Assembly: GCA_947459075.1 (NCBI GenBank)
Contig: CANHBJ010000008.1
Location: 1 to 35,582 of the forward strand
Source of the DNA: Bacteroidota bacterium
GTDB taxonomy: Bacteria; Bacteroidota; Bacteroidia; UKL13-3
Length of the DNA: 35,582 nucleotides
Reading direction: 5' to 3'
Shown here piece after piece: positions 24,620-33,405 of the stretch (positions within the stretch are counted from its first letter, which is position 1; every line of letters starts with the position of its first letter). The notes under the pieces are model-generated. The model had not been told where the DNA came from. It was given only the letters and a program-made list of their open reading frames with translations, and made no database searches. The translations under genes were made by a program, and so were the position numbers.

Positions 24620-26011
24620 TTAAATTATTTTTTTTGCCACCTGAGCCATAAGTTCAGCTTCGCAAACTAACTTTTCGCCCACATAGGCATGTGCTTTCAT
24701 AACACAAACTCCCCTGCGAATTGGCGCAATCATGTCAAGTTTTAAAACCAAGGTATCACCAGGCAACACTTTTTCCTTAAACTTGGCATTATCTATTTTC
24801 ATAAAATAGGTATTGTAGTTTTCAGGATCTTCTACTTGCGATAAAATCATTACCCCACCTGCTTGTGCCATCGCCTCAATTATTAATACACCTGGCATAA
24901 CTGGGTTATTTGGAAAATGTCCTGGAAAAAAGGGTTCATTGATGGTTACATTTTTAACGGCCACAATGTGATTTTTCCCCATATCAATGATCTTATCAAC
25001 CAATAGAAAAGGGTATTTATGTGGTAAAAATCGAGAGATGTCGTTGATGTTATAAATGGGTTCTTTGTTTGGGTTATACTTAGGTATATTATTGGTTGAG
25101 CGCGCTTTTTTGATTAATGCTTTAATGCGTTTTCCGAACTCTACATTGGCAGCGTGGCCTGGGCGAGCAGCCATTATTTGTGCTTTAATAGGAGTTCCTA
25201 TCAAGGCTAAATCACCAATTAAATCTAATAACTTGTGTCTAGCAGGTTCGTTATGAAAACGCAGCTCTACATTGTTTAATATACCCTCTTTACGCACTTC
25301 CACTTTGGGCTTGTTAAACAACTTTGCCAAATGGTCCATCTCTTCATCTTCAATTACACGGTCTACAATTACAATGGCATTATTTAAATCGCCACCTTGT
25401 ATTAAACCATGTTTTAACAACATTTCAAGTTCGTGTAAAAAGCAAAATGTGCGGCAACTTGCTATATCTGTTTCAAACTCTTTAAGGCTGGTAACAGATG
25501 CATGTTGGCTACCCAAAACTGGAGAATTGTAATCTACCATTACTGTTAAACGATAATCGTCTAAAGGCATGGCAATCATTTCAATATTTTTATCCACTTC
25601 ATTGTAGTATACATTATGTGGCACTGAAAAATATTCGCGTTCTGCATCCAAATCTTGGATACCCGCATCTTTAAGGGCTTTTATAAAATAACGAGAACTA
25701 CCATCCATAATTGGTGTTTCGGTAGCATCAATTTGTAACAAACAATTGTCTATTTCTAATCCTGCTAACGAAGCCATAACATGCTCCACAGTTGCCACAC
25801 GGGCTCCATTTTGTTCTATGGTAGTGCCTCTAGAGGTATCAACTACATTGTCTACATCGGCATCAACAATAGGTTGTCCTGGTAAATCAACACGTTGAAA
25901 TTTAATACCATGATTTTCGATTGCAGGAAGAAAAGTAAGCGTTACATTTTGTCCGGTATGCAAACCTACACCACTAATACTTACGGCCTTTTTTATTGTA
26001 GTTTGTTTCAC
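24620..26011 (-). CDS. lpxC-fabZ: Bifunctional LpxC deacetylase / FabZ dehydratase
   Basis: This 463-aa fusion is characteristic of Bacteroidota. Residues of about 1-305 are the Zn-dependent UDP-3-O-acyl-GlcNAc deacetylase LpxC, the committed lipid A step. Its metal and catalytic residues are in [18 protein letters not shown] and [14 protein letters not shown], with the late His in [12 protein letters not shown]. Residues of about 318-463 are the hotdog (3R)-hydroxyacyl-ACP dehydratase FabZ, with [13 protein letters not shown] and catalytic His/Glu in [27 protein letters not shown]. Making both from one mRNA balances lipid A against fatty-acid elongation. The start codon is GTG: an in-frame TAA lies just upstream and no ATG precedes [20 protein letters not shown]. 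It follows lpxD by 13 bp. Confidence 0.97.
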   Translation of the reverse strand: MKQTTIKKAVSISGVGLHTGQNVTLTFLPAIENHGIKFQRVDLPGQPIVDADVDNVVDTSRGTTIEQNGARVATVEHVMASLAGLEIDNCLLQIDATETPIMDGSSRYFIKALKDAGIQDLDAEREYFSVPHNVYYNEVDKNIEMIAMPLDDYRLTVMVDYNSPVLGSQHASVTSLKEFETDIASCRTFCFLHELEMLLKHGLIQGGDLNNAIVIVDRVIEDEEMDHLAKLFNKPKVEVRKEGILNNVELRFHNEPARHKLLDLIGDLALIGTPIKAQIMAARPGHAANVEFGKRIKALIKKARSTNNIPKYNPNKEPIYNINDISRFLPHKYPFLLVDKIIDMGKNHIVAVKNVTINEPFFPGHFPNNPVMPGVLIIEAMAQAGGVMILSQVEDPENYNTYFMKIDNAKFKEKVLPGDTLVLKLDMIAPIRRGVCVMKAHAYVGEKLVCEAELMAQVAKKII

Positions 26012-26024
26012 TATTTAATATCTT

Positions 26025-27056
26025 TTATTTTATCTCTTTTAATAATTTCTCTAACTCCTGCACCCTTTTTTCTAACTCGGGTAATTTGCGATACACCACG
26101 CCTGCTTTTAATGCCTGACGTAATTCTATAGCAGGACTACCAAACCATTTTCCGTTGGTTTGTGTAATGTTTCCACCTACTCCGCTTTGTGCACCAAACT
26201 GACTTCCATCAGCAATGGTAATATGTCCTGCAAAACCAACTTGCCCACCAATTACACAGTATTTGCCAATTTTGGTGCTGCCAGCTATTCCACTTTGCGA
26301 AGCGATAACGGTGTGCTCGCCAATTTCTACATTGTGCGCCACTTGTACCAAATTATCCAATTTTGCCCCCTTACGAATCACGGTACTACCCATGGTTGCT
26401 CTATCTATGGCGCAATTGGCTCCTATTTCTACATCAGCTTCTATAATTACATTACCTGTTTGAGGTATCTTTTTGTAACTTCTGTCAGCTAATGGCGCAA
26501 AACCAAAACCATCACTGCCAATAACAGCACCAGCATGAACAATACAATTATCGCCAATGGTGCATAAATGATAAATCTTTACCCCGGGATATAAGGTTAC
26601 ATTGTTTCCAATTTTAACACCTGCACCAATATAAACCTGAGGATGTATTTGGCATTTTTCGCCAATTTCTACTTCCTGACCAATGTAAGTTAATGCGCCT
26701 ACAAAAGTACTCGAATGTACCTTTGCACTGGCTTCTAACACTGCAGATTTATCAACGCCTGCTGCGCCTTTGCCCACATTTGCAAACTGTTCTAACAAAA
26801 AAGTAAAGGCTTGGTATGCATCTTCAACCTTAATTAAGGTAGTAGTAATGGGCGATTCGGGAATAAACGAGCGATTAACCAGCACCGCTGTGCTTTGTGT
26901 GGTATAAATGTGTGGTTCGTATTTTGGGTTAGCTAAAAAAGATAATGCTCCTGGTTGGCCTTCTTCAATTTTGGCAACGGTATGTAGTAGTGCATTCTCA
27001 TCACCTATAACCTCGCCCTGAAGCAGCTTGCTAAGTTCTTTTACTGATATTTGCAT
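26025..27056 (-). CDS. lpxD: UDP-3-O-(3-hydroxyacyl)glucosamine N-acyltransferase (LpxD)
   Basis: LpxD adds the second acyl chain, to the 2-amino group, in the third step of lipid A synthesis. The N-terminal domain (residues of about 1-100: [37 protein letters not shown]) is the uridine-binding LpxD domain. A hexapeptide beta-helix follows (for example [33 protein letters not shown]). Catalytic His candidates are in [24 protein letters not shown], and GSDGFGFAP is a family hallmark. A C-terminal helix ([18 protein letters not shown]) forms the trimer stalk. The 343-aa length is normal. It lies 39 bp after the HD hydrolase gene. Confidence 0.96.
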   Translation of the reverse strand: MQISVKELSKLLQGEVIGDENALLHTVAKIEEGQPGALSFLANPKYEPHIYTTQSTAVLVNRSFIPESPITTTLIKVEDAYQAFTFLLEQFANVGKGAAGVDKSAVLEASAKVHSSTFVGALTYIGQEVEIGEKCQIHPQVYIGAGVKIGNNVTLYPGVKIYHLCTIGDNCIVHAGAVIGSDGFGFAPLADRSYKKIPQTGNVIIEADVEIGANCAIDRATMGSTVIRKGAKLDNLVQVAHNVEIGEHTVIASQSGIAGSTKIGKYCVIGGQVGFAGHITIADGSQFGAQSGVGGNITQTNGKWFGSPAIELRQALKAGVVYRKLPELEKRVQELEKLLKEIK

Positions 27057-27095
27057 TAATTTACGTTAACTAAAAACACGTGTTAGCTCGGCAAT

Positions 27096-28334
27096 TTATA
27101 TATTTTTAGGGTAACATAAAAAGTATTTGGTAACCGACTTTGCCAATGCAGATATATTGTACTGATCAGATGCGGCTGTAATATCAGCCGTAGTGCCGTT
27201 TTTGTATAATACTTTTATGTTAAAACCTTCGGGACTGTATGCTTTGTTACTCACACTATCGGTAAATACATAATAATCTGCATCTTCTAGGCTAATTCCC
27301 TTTTGTTTAGCAACTTGCTGTTTAAGATCGTTAACCATACTTGGGTTAAAAGGCTCTTCGTTTTTTAATTCAATTTTGGGCAAATGCCTATCCCTAATTT
27401 GGGTACATAAATCACTTAAAACCTTGTCGTTATGCTCGCACCAAACTTTTATAGATAAAAATATATCGCTATCATCAAGCTTGCTGTAACGCATCAAAAC
27501 CTCTGGGTTGTTTAACAATTGCTCGGCTCCCGGTTTTTGGTATAAAAAGAATTTAAAGTCGGGTGAAGCAAATAAATCTACTCCTTTATTGGCTAAATAA
27601 CTGGCACGTTGCATGGCTTTAACCAAAAGTGTTTCGGCTGCAATAACCGTTTTGTGTAAATATACCTGCCAATACATAAGCCTGCGTGCAATCAAAAATT
27701 TCTCGATACTGTATACTCCTTTTTCTTCAATCACCAATTCATCTTGATATACATTTAACATATTAATGATGCGATCGTGGCCAATTACACCCTCTTGTAC
27801 ACCCGTGTAAAAGCTATCTCTACGCAAGTAATCAAGCCTATCCATATCTAACTGACTACTTACCAATTGATGCAAGAATTTTTTATGGTATTGGTTGGTA
27901 AATATTTGAATACACTTACCCAGTTTACCATTAAACTCTTCGTTTAACATCATCATAAAAGCCAAAGAAAGTTGTTCGTGGTGCACCTCTTTAATCAACA
28001 CTTGTTCTAAAGTATGGCTAAATGGCCCATGGCCTATATCGTGTAATAAAACAGCCGCACAAACGGCATCTTTTTCCTCATCGGTTATCTCTATGCCTTT
28101 GGTTCTTAGCACATCAACGGCCTGAGCGGTTAAACTCATGGCACCAATTACATGCTGAAAGCGAGTATGTAAAGCACCCGGGTAAACCAAATTAGACAAC
28201 CCCAACTGTTTTATTCTACGTAAACGCTGAAACACGGAGTGTTCAATTAAATCAAAAATTAATTCTGAGGTTATATTTACAAACCCATAAACAGGGTCGT
28301 TAATTATTTTCTTTTTGTTTGGGAAGCTTTGCAC
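27096..28334 (-). CDS. HD-domain phosphohydrolase (dGTPase-like)
   Basis: This 412-aa metal-dependent HD-superfamily hydrolase resembles deoxynucleoside triphosphate triphosphohydrolases (SAMHD1/dGTPase type). The N-terminal motif IINDPVYGFVNI...IEHSVFQRLRRIKQLG is typical of the group. The metal site is HTRFQH (His61), HDIGHGPFSH (His98-Asp99) and a distal Asp in LDMDRLDYLRRDS. The natural substrate is not established from sequence. Translation starts at GTG (28334): an in-frame TAG lies four codons upstream with no ATG between. It is the first gene of the run leading into lpxD, and such proteins often precede lpxD in Bacteroidota as I recall. Confidence 0.88.
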   Translation of the reverse strand: MQSFPNKKKIINDPVYGFVNITSELIFDLIEHSVFQRLRRIKQLGLSNLVYPGALHTRFQHVIGAMSLTAQAVDVLRTKGIEITDEEKDAVCAAVLLHDIGHGPFSHTLEQVLIKEVHHEQLSLAFMMMLNEEFNGKLGKCIQIFTNQYHKKFLHQLVSSQLDMDRLDYLRRDSFYTGVQEGVIGHDRIINMLNVYQDELVIEEKGVYSIEKFLIARRLMYWQVYLHKTVIAAETLLVKAMQRASYLANKGVDLFASPDFKFFLYQKPGAEQLLNNPEVLMRYSKLDDSDIFLSIKVWCEHNDKVLSDLCTQIRDRHLPKIELKNEEPFNPSMVNDLKQQVAKQKGISLEDADYYVFTDSVSNKAYSPEGFNIKVLYKNGTTADITAASDQYNISALAKSVTKYFLCYPKNI

Positions 28335-28376
28335 AATATTTGTCTACTAATTCGTTTCTTGATATACACAACTTAG

Positions 28377-28384
28377 CAAAAATA
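28377..28384 (-). promoter_or_regulatory. Promoter -7 element for the HD-lpx operon
   Basis: On the minus strand TATTTTTG matches TAnnTTTG exactly and lies 42 bp before the GTG start of the HD gene. It falls within the 58-bp gap shared with porX, so the two divergent promoters must overlap or abut. On the plus strand only a weaker match (TAAACTTTA) precedes porX. Confidence 0.5.
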
Positions 28385-28392
28385 AACTTTAT

Positions 28393-29949
28393 ATGAATAA
28401 TACCTGCATCCTTTGGGCTGATGATGAAATTGAATTACTCAAACCACATATTATTTTTTTAACCAATAAAGGTTACACCGTAGATAAGGTTACCAGTGGA
28501 AATGATGCCATAGAAGCCTGTAAAAACAAACACTACGATATTGTTTTTTTAGATGAAAACATGCCCGGTATTAGTGGCTTAGAAGCCCTTACTCCCATTA
28601 AAAGTTTATTACCAGACGTGCCCGTGGTAATGATTACAAAAAGCGAAGAAGAGCATATTATGGAGGATGCCATTGGTAGTAAAATTGCCGATTACTTAAT
28701 AAAACCCGTTAACTCAAACCAAATATTACTATCTATTAAAAAATTGTTAGACAATAAAAGGTTGGTGAGTGAAAAAACGGCACAAACCTATCAACAAGAG
28801 TTTAGTCATATTGGTATGGAGTTAAATGAGGTAAGCGACTATACATCATGGGTTAACTTGTACAAAAAACTGGTGTATTGGGAGCTTGAATTAGCTGCTA
28901 GCAATGATACTGGTATGGACGAGATTTTAATGATGCAAAAAACAGAAGCCAACCGCGAGTGGACAAAATTTATTAAAAAGAACTTTACTAATTTTTTGCG
29001 CAAACCTGATTTAAACACGCCAGTTATGAGTCATAATGCAATAAAAAATAAGGTCCTTCCCGAGTTAAAAAGCGATGTTCCTGTGTTTTTGATTTTGCTA
29101 GATAACTTTAGGTACGACCAATGGAAAGTAATTCAAAGTCAGTTAAACGAACATTTTAGATTAACCACTGATGACAATTACTTAACTATTTTACCTACCA
29201 CCACACACTATGCGCGCAATGCTTTTTTTAGCGGTATGCTTCCTAGCGAAATAGCCAAATCATATCCTAAGCTTTGGGTTGATGAAGAAGAAGATGAGGG
29301 CAAAAACTTGCACGAAGAAGAACTATTGAGTATACAGCTTAACCGCTTGGGTTATAATGAAAAGTTTAGCTACACCAAAATTACCAACTTCGATAATGGC
29401 AAACGATTGGTTGATGATATACCCAACATGTTTAACAATAAGTTTAACGTAATAGTATACAACTTTGTAGATATGCTAAGCCATGCGCGTACCGAAATGA
29501 ATGTAATGAAGGAACTAGCAGAAGATGAAGCTGCATATCGCAGCATAACGGCCAGTTGGTTTGAACACTCACCTTTGTTTGATGCCTTAAAACGTATTGC
29601 GGGTAAAAAAGCTAAAATTATTATTACCACCGACCATGGCAGCATCAGGGTAAAAAATGCGGTAAAAATTATTGGCGACAGAAGTACAAGTACCAACTTA
29701 AGATACAAGCACGGTAAAAATTTAAACTACAACGAAAGCGAATTGTTTACCATAAAAGATCCAGCTGAGGCATTTTTGCCTAAACCAAATGTAAGCAGCC
29801 GTTATGTATTTGCAACTGGAAACGATTTTATGGCTTATCCAAACAATTACAATTACCATGTAAATATGTACACCAACTCTTTTCAACATGGTGGTATTAG
29901 TTTAGAAGAAATGATTGTACCCTTTGTTGTATTAGAAACCAAGGAATAG
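28393..29949 (+). CDS. porX: PorX-type response regulator with PglZ (alkaline phosphatase-like) domain
   Basis: This 518-aa two-component regulator belongs to the type IX secretion system. Residues 1-125 are a receiver domain: acidic pair Asp10-Asp11, phospho-acceptor Asp54 (DIVFLDENMPG), switch Thr in VVMITKS and Lys in DYLIKP. A helical linker follows, then a PglZ domain of the alkaline phosphatase superfamily from about 230. Its metal and nucleophile residues are in FLILLDNFRYDQW, LPTTTHYARN (Thr cluster 269-271) and IITTDHGS. In Porphyromonas gingivalis PorX, with the kinase PorY, controls T9SS genes and its PglZ domain hydrolyses oligonucleotides. No porY is in the window. porX diverges from the HD-lpx operon and stands alone. 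Confidence 0.93.
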   Translation: MNNTCILWADDEIELLKPHIIFLTNKGYTVDKVTSGNDAIEACKNKHYDIVFLDENMPGISGLEALTPIKSLLPDVPVVMITKSEEEHIMEDAIGSKIADYLIKPVNSNQILLSIKKLLDNKRLVSEKTAQTYQQEFSHIGMELNEVSDYTSWVNLYKKLVYWELELAASNDTGMDEILMMQKTEANREWTKFIKKNFTNFLRKPDLNTPVMSHNAIKNKVLPELKSDVPVFLILLDNFRYDQWKVIQSQLNEHFRLTTDDNYLTILPTTTHYARNAFFSGMLPSEIAKSYPKLWVDEEEDEGKNLHEEELLSIQLNRLGYNEKFSYTKITNFDNGKRLVDDIPNMFNNKFNVIVYNFVDMLSHARTEMNVMKELAEDEAAYRSITASWFEHSPLFDALKRIAGKKAKIIITTDHGSIRVKNAVKIIGDRSTSTNLRYKHGKNLNYNESELFTIKDPAEAFLPKPNVSSRYVFATGNDFMAYPNNYNYHVNMYTNSFQHGGISLEEMIVPFVVLETKE

Positions 29950-30059
29950 CGAACAGCGCAAAGTGCCTGAAAAAACAGCCTATTTAAAAGCATCATTACA
30001 AATTAAGTGCCTCATAAAAAGGAGGCAAGCAAAAAAAGATAAAAATATTTAGCCTCATA

Positions 30060-30090
30060 TTTGTTCAATTGAAAAGGCTTCCTATCTTTG
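30060..30090 (+). promoter_or_regulatory. Promoter of tRNA-Lys
   Basis: A -33 TTTG (30060-30063) is separated by 19 bp from a perfect -7 TATCTTTG (30083-30090), followed by CACCCGC. This is the cleanest Bacteroidota-type promoter in the window. It predicts a leader of about 65-70 nt before the tRNA. Confidence 0.75.
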
Positions 30091-30162
30091 CACCCGCTCA
30101 ACCACATAAAATGGTTTAGTAAAAAACCGAAACACTCCTAGTTTCGTTAATAAAAAGGAATT

Positions 30163-30235
30163 GATTTCGTAGCTCAGCTGGTAGAGCATTACACTTTTAA
30201 TGTAGGGGTCCTGGGTTCGAATCCCAGCGGAATCA
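30163..30235 (+). tRNA. tRNA-Lys (anticodon UUU)
   Basis: The 73-nt cloverleaf has a 7-bp acceptor stem (GATTTCG with CGGAATC, including one T-G pair) and D-arm AGCTCAGCTGGTAGAGC. The anticodon loop CTTTTAA sits in a TTACA/TGTAG stem, giving anticodon TTT for Lys. The T-arm contains GGTTCGAATCC. The discriminator base is A and the 3' CCA is not encoded. It is a single tRNA with its own promoter and a terminator hairpin behind it. Confidence 0.97.
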
Positions 30236-30258
30236 CAAAACAAAAACTTTTAAAACCT

Positions 30259-30294
30259 AAATCCTTCAAGTTCAATTGCTTGAAGGATTTTTTG
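30259..30294 (+). terminator. Intrinsic terminator after tRNA-Lys
   Basis: AAATCCTTCAAG (30259-30270) pairs perfectly over 12 bp with CTTGAAGGATTT (30279-30290), followed by TTTTG. It may also end the convergent SRAP transcript. Confidence 0.88.
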
Positions 30295-30378
30295 TTTCAA
30301 TACATTTTTACTTGATCAACGCAAGGTGAACAGGTGTTTATAATTTAAAAGAAGTATTTGCAATACCTTACCTATGTT

Positions 30379-31116
30379 TTAAAAAAGGGAATTTTTCGAA
30401 GGCATCAATACTTCAGGCACATTGGTATTTTGGTTGCGCGCTGTAATTAGTTTACTTATTTCGTGTGCACGCATGGCATTGGCATCAAAAGGTAGTAATA
30501 AATCTTGCTTGCCATAATCGGAATCAAACCATTTAGCTATATTAGATTTTGGCAATATTACAGGCATACGTTTTAGGGCATTGTGTATTTCTGCCATTAG
30601 CTCGTTTGCCTCGGTGGTAAGTATAGTTACCGTGTTTATTGTTTTTTGTGTTGATGGATTTTTCCATGTTGAATACAAGCCAGCTAATGGCATAATTGGC
30701 ATACTAGGACAATAGATATAATGTGGTATTTTTTCTTTACCTACCGTTTTCCATTCATAAAAACCAGAAACTAAAACTACACAACGATTTGTTTTGGCTG
30801 CATCTCTAAATGAAGGCTTTTCAAAAATGGATTCTGATTTTGCATTTAAAGTCATTTTGCGCAAGTCAATAGCACTTTGTTCGTCTTTTACCCATGCAGG
30901 TATTAACCCCCAATGATAACCTTGCACTAAATGTGGTTGTTGGTTGGTAATAACAGGAATTTTTTCAAAAGTAAAGCCATTGATATGATACATGCGTAAT
31001 TCCTCATCATCGTTTTGCGCAACAATTTTATCTTCAAAATCAGCATGTAAAAAAGAGGCATCAAACTCTTTTTTAACCATTGAAGCTTTTAAAACGGCTG
31101 AGGTAGCATAACACAT
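30379..31116 (-). CDS. SRAP family protein (YedK/HMCES-type abasic-site shield)
   Basis: SOS-response-associated peptidase (SRAP) proteins form a thiazolidine DNA-protein crosslink with abasic sites in single-stranded DNA through Cys2. Here Met-Cys starts the protein (MCYATSAVLKAS), so Cys2 becomes N-terminal after Met removal. Other hallmarks are VQGYHWGLIPAWVKD, LNAKSESIFEKPSFRDAAKTNRCVVLVSGFYEWK (with the conserved Glu) and AEIHNALKRMPVILP (with the conserved His). The 245-aa length is normal. It lies 68 bp after the threonine aldolase gene on the same strand. Despite the SOS name, I see no LexA-type box upstream. Confidence 0.93.
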   Translation of the reverse strand: MCYATSAVLKASMVKKEFDASFLHADFEDKIVAQNDDEELRMYHINGFTFEKIPVITNQQPHLVQGYHWGLIPAWVKDEQSAIDLRKMTLNAKSESIFEKPSFRDAAKTNRCVVLVSGFYEWKTVGKEKIPHYIYCPSMPIMPLAGLYSTWKNPSTQKTINTVTILTTEANELMAEIHNALKRMPVILPKSNIAKWFDSDYGKQDLLLPFDANAMRAHEISKLITARNQNTNVPEVLMPSKNSLF

Positions 31117-31184
31117 ATGTTACTTATTTTTAAAATTAAACAGAGAAATATCATACGCTTAATAGCACTTATATGATATGTATG

Positions 31185-32207
31185 TTAACCTTTAAATGCT
31201 TCAATTGCACTACACAGTTTATTTACCATAGTAGGCGTTACATCTAAATGAAAAACAAATCGCAACTCTGTAGTAGATACTTTATTTGCCAATATGTGTT
31301 GTTGTTTTAGCTGTTGCTGCAAAGCATCAGCTGTATTCGCATCTTTTAATTTAAATATAATAATATTGGTAACTACGGGCATCATACTTACCACTAAATT
31401 ATTATTGCACAACACATCAGCAACTTGTTTTGCATGCTGATGATCATGCTTTAAACCTGCAACGTTGTGTTTAAGAGCATATATACCTGCTGCAGCCAAA
31501 TACCCAGCCTGACGCATGCCACCTCCCATTAATTTGCGCATACGTTTTGCTTCATGAATGATTTCTTTACTACCCAGCAAAACTGAACCAACGGGAGCTC
31601 CAAGCCCCTTGCTTAAACAAACCGAAATGCTATTAAAAATATTACCTAAATGTTTTGATGTGTAATCGCCCTCGGCTAACGCATTATAAATTCGAGCCCC
31701 ATCAAGGTGCAAAGGCAATTTGTGTTGTTTACATAAGTTGGCAATTTCATTCAGTTCGGCCAATGAATAAATACTTCCACCACCACGGTTACTGGTATTT
31801 TCTAAACAAACTAAAGCTGTTCTGGCGAAATGAACATCTTCTGCATTAATCACTTCTGCAATTTGAGATGCACTAATTTTACCATACGTACTTGCAACCA
31901 AACGAGCTTGTGCGCCTGCGTTGGCAGCAATTCCCCCACCCTCATATTTAAATATGTGCGCATTATCCGCACAAATAACTTCGGTTGCAGGCCTAGTGTG
32001 TACACGAATGGCAATTTGATTTGTCATGGTTCCGGTTGGGCAAAATAATCCAGCTTCCATCCCAAAATCATTGGCCAATTGCTGTTCTAATGCATTAACC
32101 GTTGTGTCTTCGCCATATACGTCATCACCAACCGTTGCTGCCATCATGGCTTGCAACATTCCTGAGGTAGGTTTGGTTACAGTATCACTTCTTAAATCAA
32201 TTATCAT
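31185..32207 (-). CDS. ltaE: Low-specificity L-threonine aldolase
   Basis: This PLP-dependent, fold-type I enzyme cleaves L-threonine or L-allo-threonine to glycine and acetaldehyde. The N-terminus MIIDLRSDTVTKPTSGMLQAMMAATVGDDVYGEDTTVNALE and GLFCPTGTMTNQIAI are family signatures. HLDGARIYNALA holds the PLP-interacting Asp, and the PLP Lys is in VCLSKGLGAPVGS. The length of 340 aa is usual. A 6-bp inverted repeat with a 4-nt loop (TTTAGC-AAAT-GCTAAA, 32228-32243) sits about 20 bp upstream of the start codon in the likely promoter region and could be an operator or chance. Confidence 0.95.
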   Translation of the reverse strand: MIIDLRSDTVTKPTSGMLQAMMAATVGDDVYGEDTTVNALEQQLANDFGMEAGLFCPTGTMTNQIAIRVHTRPATEVICADNAHIFKYEGGGIAANAGAQARLVASTYGKISASQIAEVINAEDVHFARTALVCLENTSNRGGGSIYSLAELNEIANLCKQHKLPLHLDGARIYNALAEGDYTSKHLGNIFNSISVCLSKGLGAPVGSVLLGSKEIIHEAKRMRKLMGGGMRQAGYLAAAGIYALKHNVAGLKHDHQHAKQVADVLCNNNLVVSMMPVVTNIIIFKLKDANTADALQQQLKQQHILANKVSTTELRFVFHLDVTPTMVNKLCSAIEAFKG

Positions 32208-32424
32208 AAATATATAATATGTACTTTTTTAGCAAATGCTAAACTATTTTTCAAACATAATTAAGTTTATATTTTTTACACTGTGGGTGGTAAAAAGTAT
32301 AATGAATATCTTAATTTACCATTAGTTTATCAACCTAAAAGGCGAAGTTAAACGCAAGGTGCTTTTTACAAATAATTGTGAAAGCTTAGATTAAAATATA
32401 CATCCATAAACTTAAACCAAATAA

Positions 32425-33198
32425 TTACTCAAAACGTAAATGTTTAACAGATTCTCCTGAGTCGCGCAATTCTTTCAATGCATCAATGCCAATATCAAGG
32501 TGTGATTCTACAAATTTTGAAGTAACAGTTTGGTCGCTTTTTGATGTTTTAACACCTTCAGGAGTCATGGGGTTATCGCTTACAAGTAATAGTGCACCTT
32601 TGGGTATTTTATTAATAAAGCCTACCACAAAAATGGTTGCAGTTTCCATGTCAATACCCATAGCACGTGTGCTACGTAGGTAATCTTTAAATTTTTCATC
32701 ATGCTCCCAAACCCTTCTGTTGGTGGTATAAACAGTGCCAGTCCAATAATCTTTATTGTGCCTTACTATACTTGCCGATACAGCCATTTGTAACCTGAAA
32801 GAAGGCAATGCAGGCACTTCTGGAACCAAATAATCATTACTTGTACCATCGCCCCTAATTGCAGCAATTGGTAATATTAAATCGCCCAATTGGGTATTCT
32901 TTTTTAAACCTCCACACTTGCCCAAAAACAAAACAGCTTTAGGTTCAATTGCAGATAATAAGTCCATAACTGTTGCAGCCATTGCACTACCCATACCAAA
33001 ATTAATAATGGTAATGTTATCCGCTGTTGCAGTTTGCATGGGTTTATCAGTTCCCATCACTTCAACATTAAACTTTTGAGCAAATAAATTTAAATAGTTT
33101 GCAAAATTTGTGAGCAAAATATATTCACCAAACGATTCCAATGGTATACCTGTGTATCTGGGCAACCAATCTTTCACAATCTCTTCTTTCGTTTTCAT
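32425..33198 (-). CDS. amn: AMP nucleosidase, short form
   Basis: This nucleoside-phosphorylase-fold hydrolase splits AMP to adenine and ribose 5-phosphate. At 257 aa it contains only the catalytic domain and lacks the N-terminal regulatory domain of the roughly 480-aa E. coli Amn. Matching regions are ITIINFGMGSAMAATVMDLL, AVLFLGKCGGL, LILPIAAIRGDGTSNDYLVPEVPALP, MGIDMETATIFVVGF and LLLVSDNPMTPEGVKTSKSD. IDMETAT corresponds to the Glu contacting the ribose. A related phosphorylase is the less likely alternative. The 217-bp gap between it and ltaE downstream suggests separate transcription. It diverges from the CBS-type gene. Confidence 0.88.
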   Translation of the reverse strand: MKTKEEIVKDWLPRYTGIPLESFGEYILLTNFANYLNLFAQKFNVEVMGTDKPMQTATADNITIINFGMGSAMAATVMDLLSAIEPKAVLFLGKCGGLKKNTQLGDLILPIAAIRGDGTSNDYLVPEVPALPSFRLQMAVSASIVRHNKDYWTGTVYTTNRRVWEHDEKFKDYLRSTRAMGIDMETATIFVVGFINKIPKGALLLVSDNPMTPEGVKTSKSDQTVTSKFVESHLDIGIDALKELRDSGESVKHLRFE

Positions 33199-33241
33199 AA
33201 TTTTTAATTATTAATGGTTATTATGCTAGTTAATAACAAGC

Positions 33242-33263
33242 ACAAGTAAGAAAAACTACTTGT
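33242..33263. repeat. Inverted repeat in the amn/CBS divergent region
   Basis: ACAAGTA (33242-33248) and TACTTGT (33257-33263) form a perfect 7-bp inverted repeat with an 8-nt spacer. It lies about 45 bp upstream of amn, in the 207-bp gap shared with the CBS-type gene. It could bind a dimeric regulator; no function is shown. Confidence 0.4.
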
Positions 33264-33392
33264 AATATCAAAGCTATTATTAATAACAAATCATAATTTA
33301 TGATGGTATTATTTTTAGCAGAAATTTAAATTTGATGATAATTAAAATTTGGTAACTGTTTGCTAACCCACCTCCTAATAAAAAATTAAACT

Positions 33393-33400
33393 TATCTTTG
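33393..33400 (+). promoter_or_regulatory. -7 promoter element of the CBS-type gene, probably leaderless
   Basis: TATCTTTG is an exact TAnnTTTG match. It is followed by five bases (CAATC) and the ATG at 33406, the same spacing as at mtaB. A -33 TTTG at the usual distance is not visible. Confidence 0.6.
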
Positions 33401-33405
33401 CAATC

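Noticed and set aside
24380-26492. Plus-strand ORFs opposite lpxA, lpxC-fabZ and lpxD
   Set aside because: All are antisense to strongly conserved lipid A genes. The repetitive hexapeptide coding makes long antisense frames likely.
29990-30030. TGCCTC...GAGGCA hairpin downstream of porX as a terminator
   Set aside because: The short 6-bp stem is followed by A residues, not T, on the plus strand, so it does not fit an intrinsic terminator for porX.
33199-33405. SAM-type or other riboswitch before the CBS-type gene
   Set aside because: The -7 element sits five bases before the ATG, leaving no room for a leader RNA, and no conserved aptamer core is visible.
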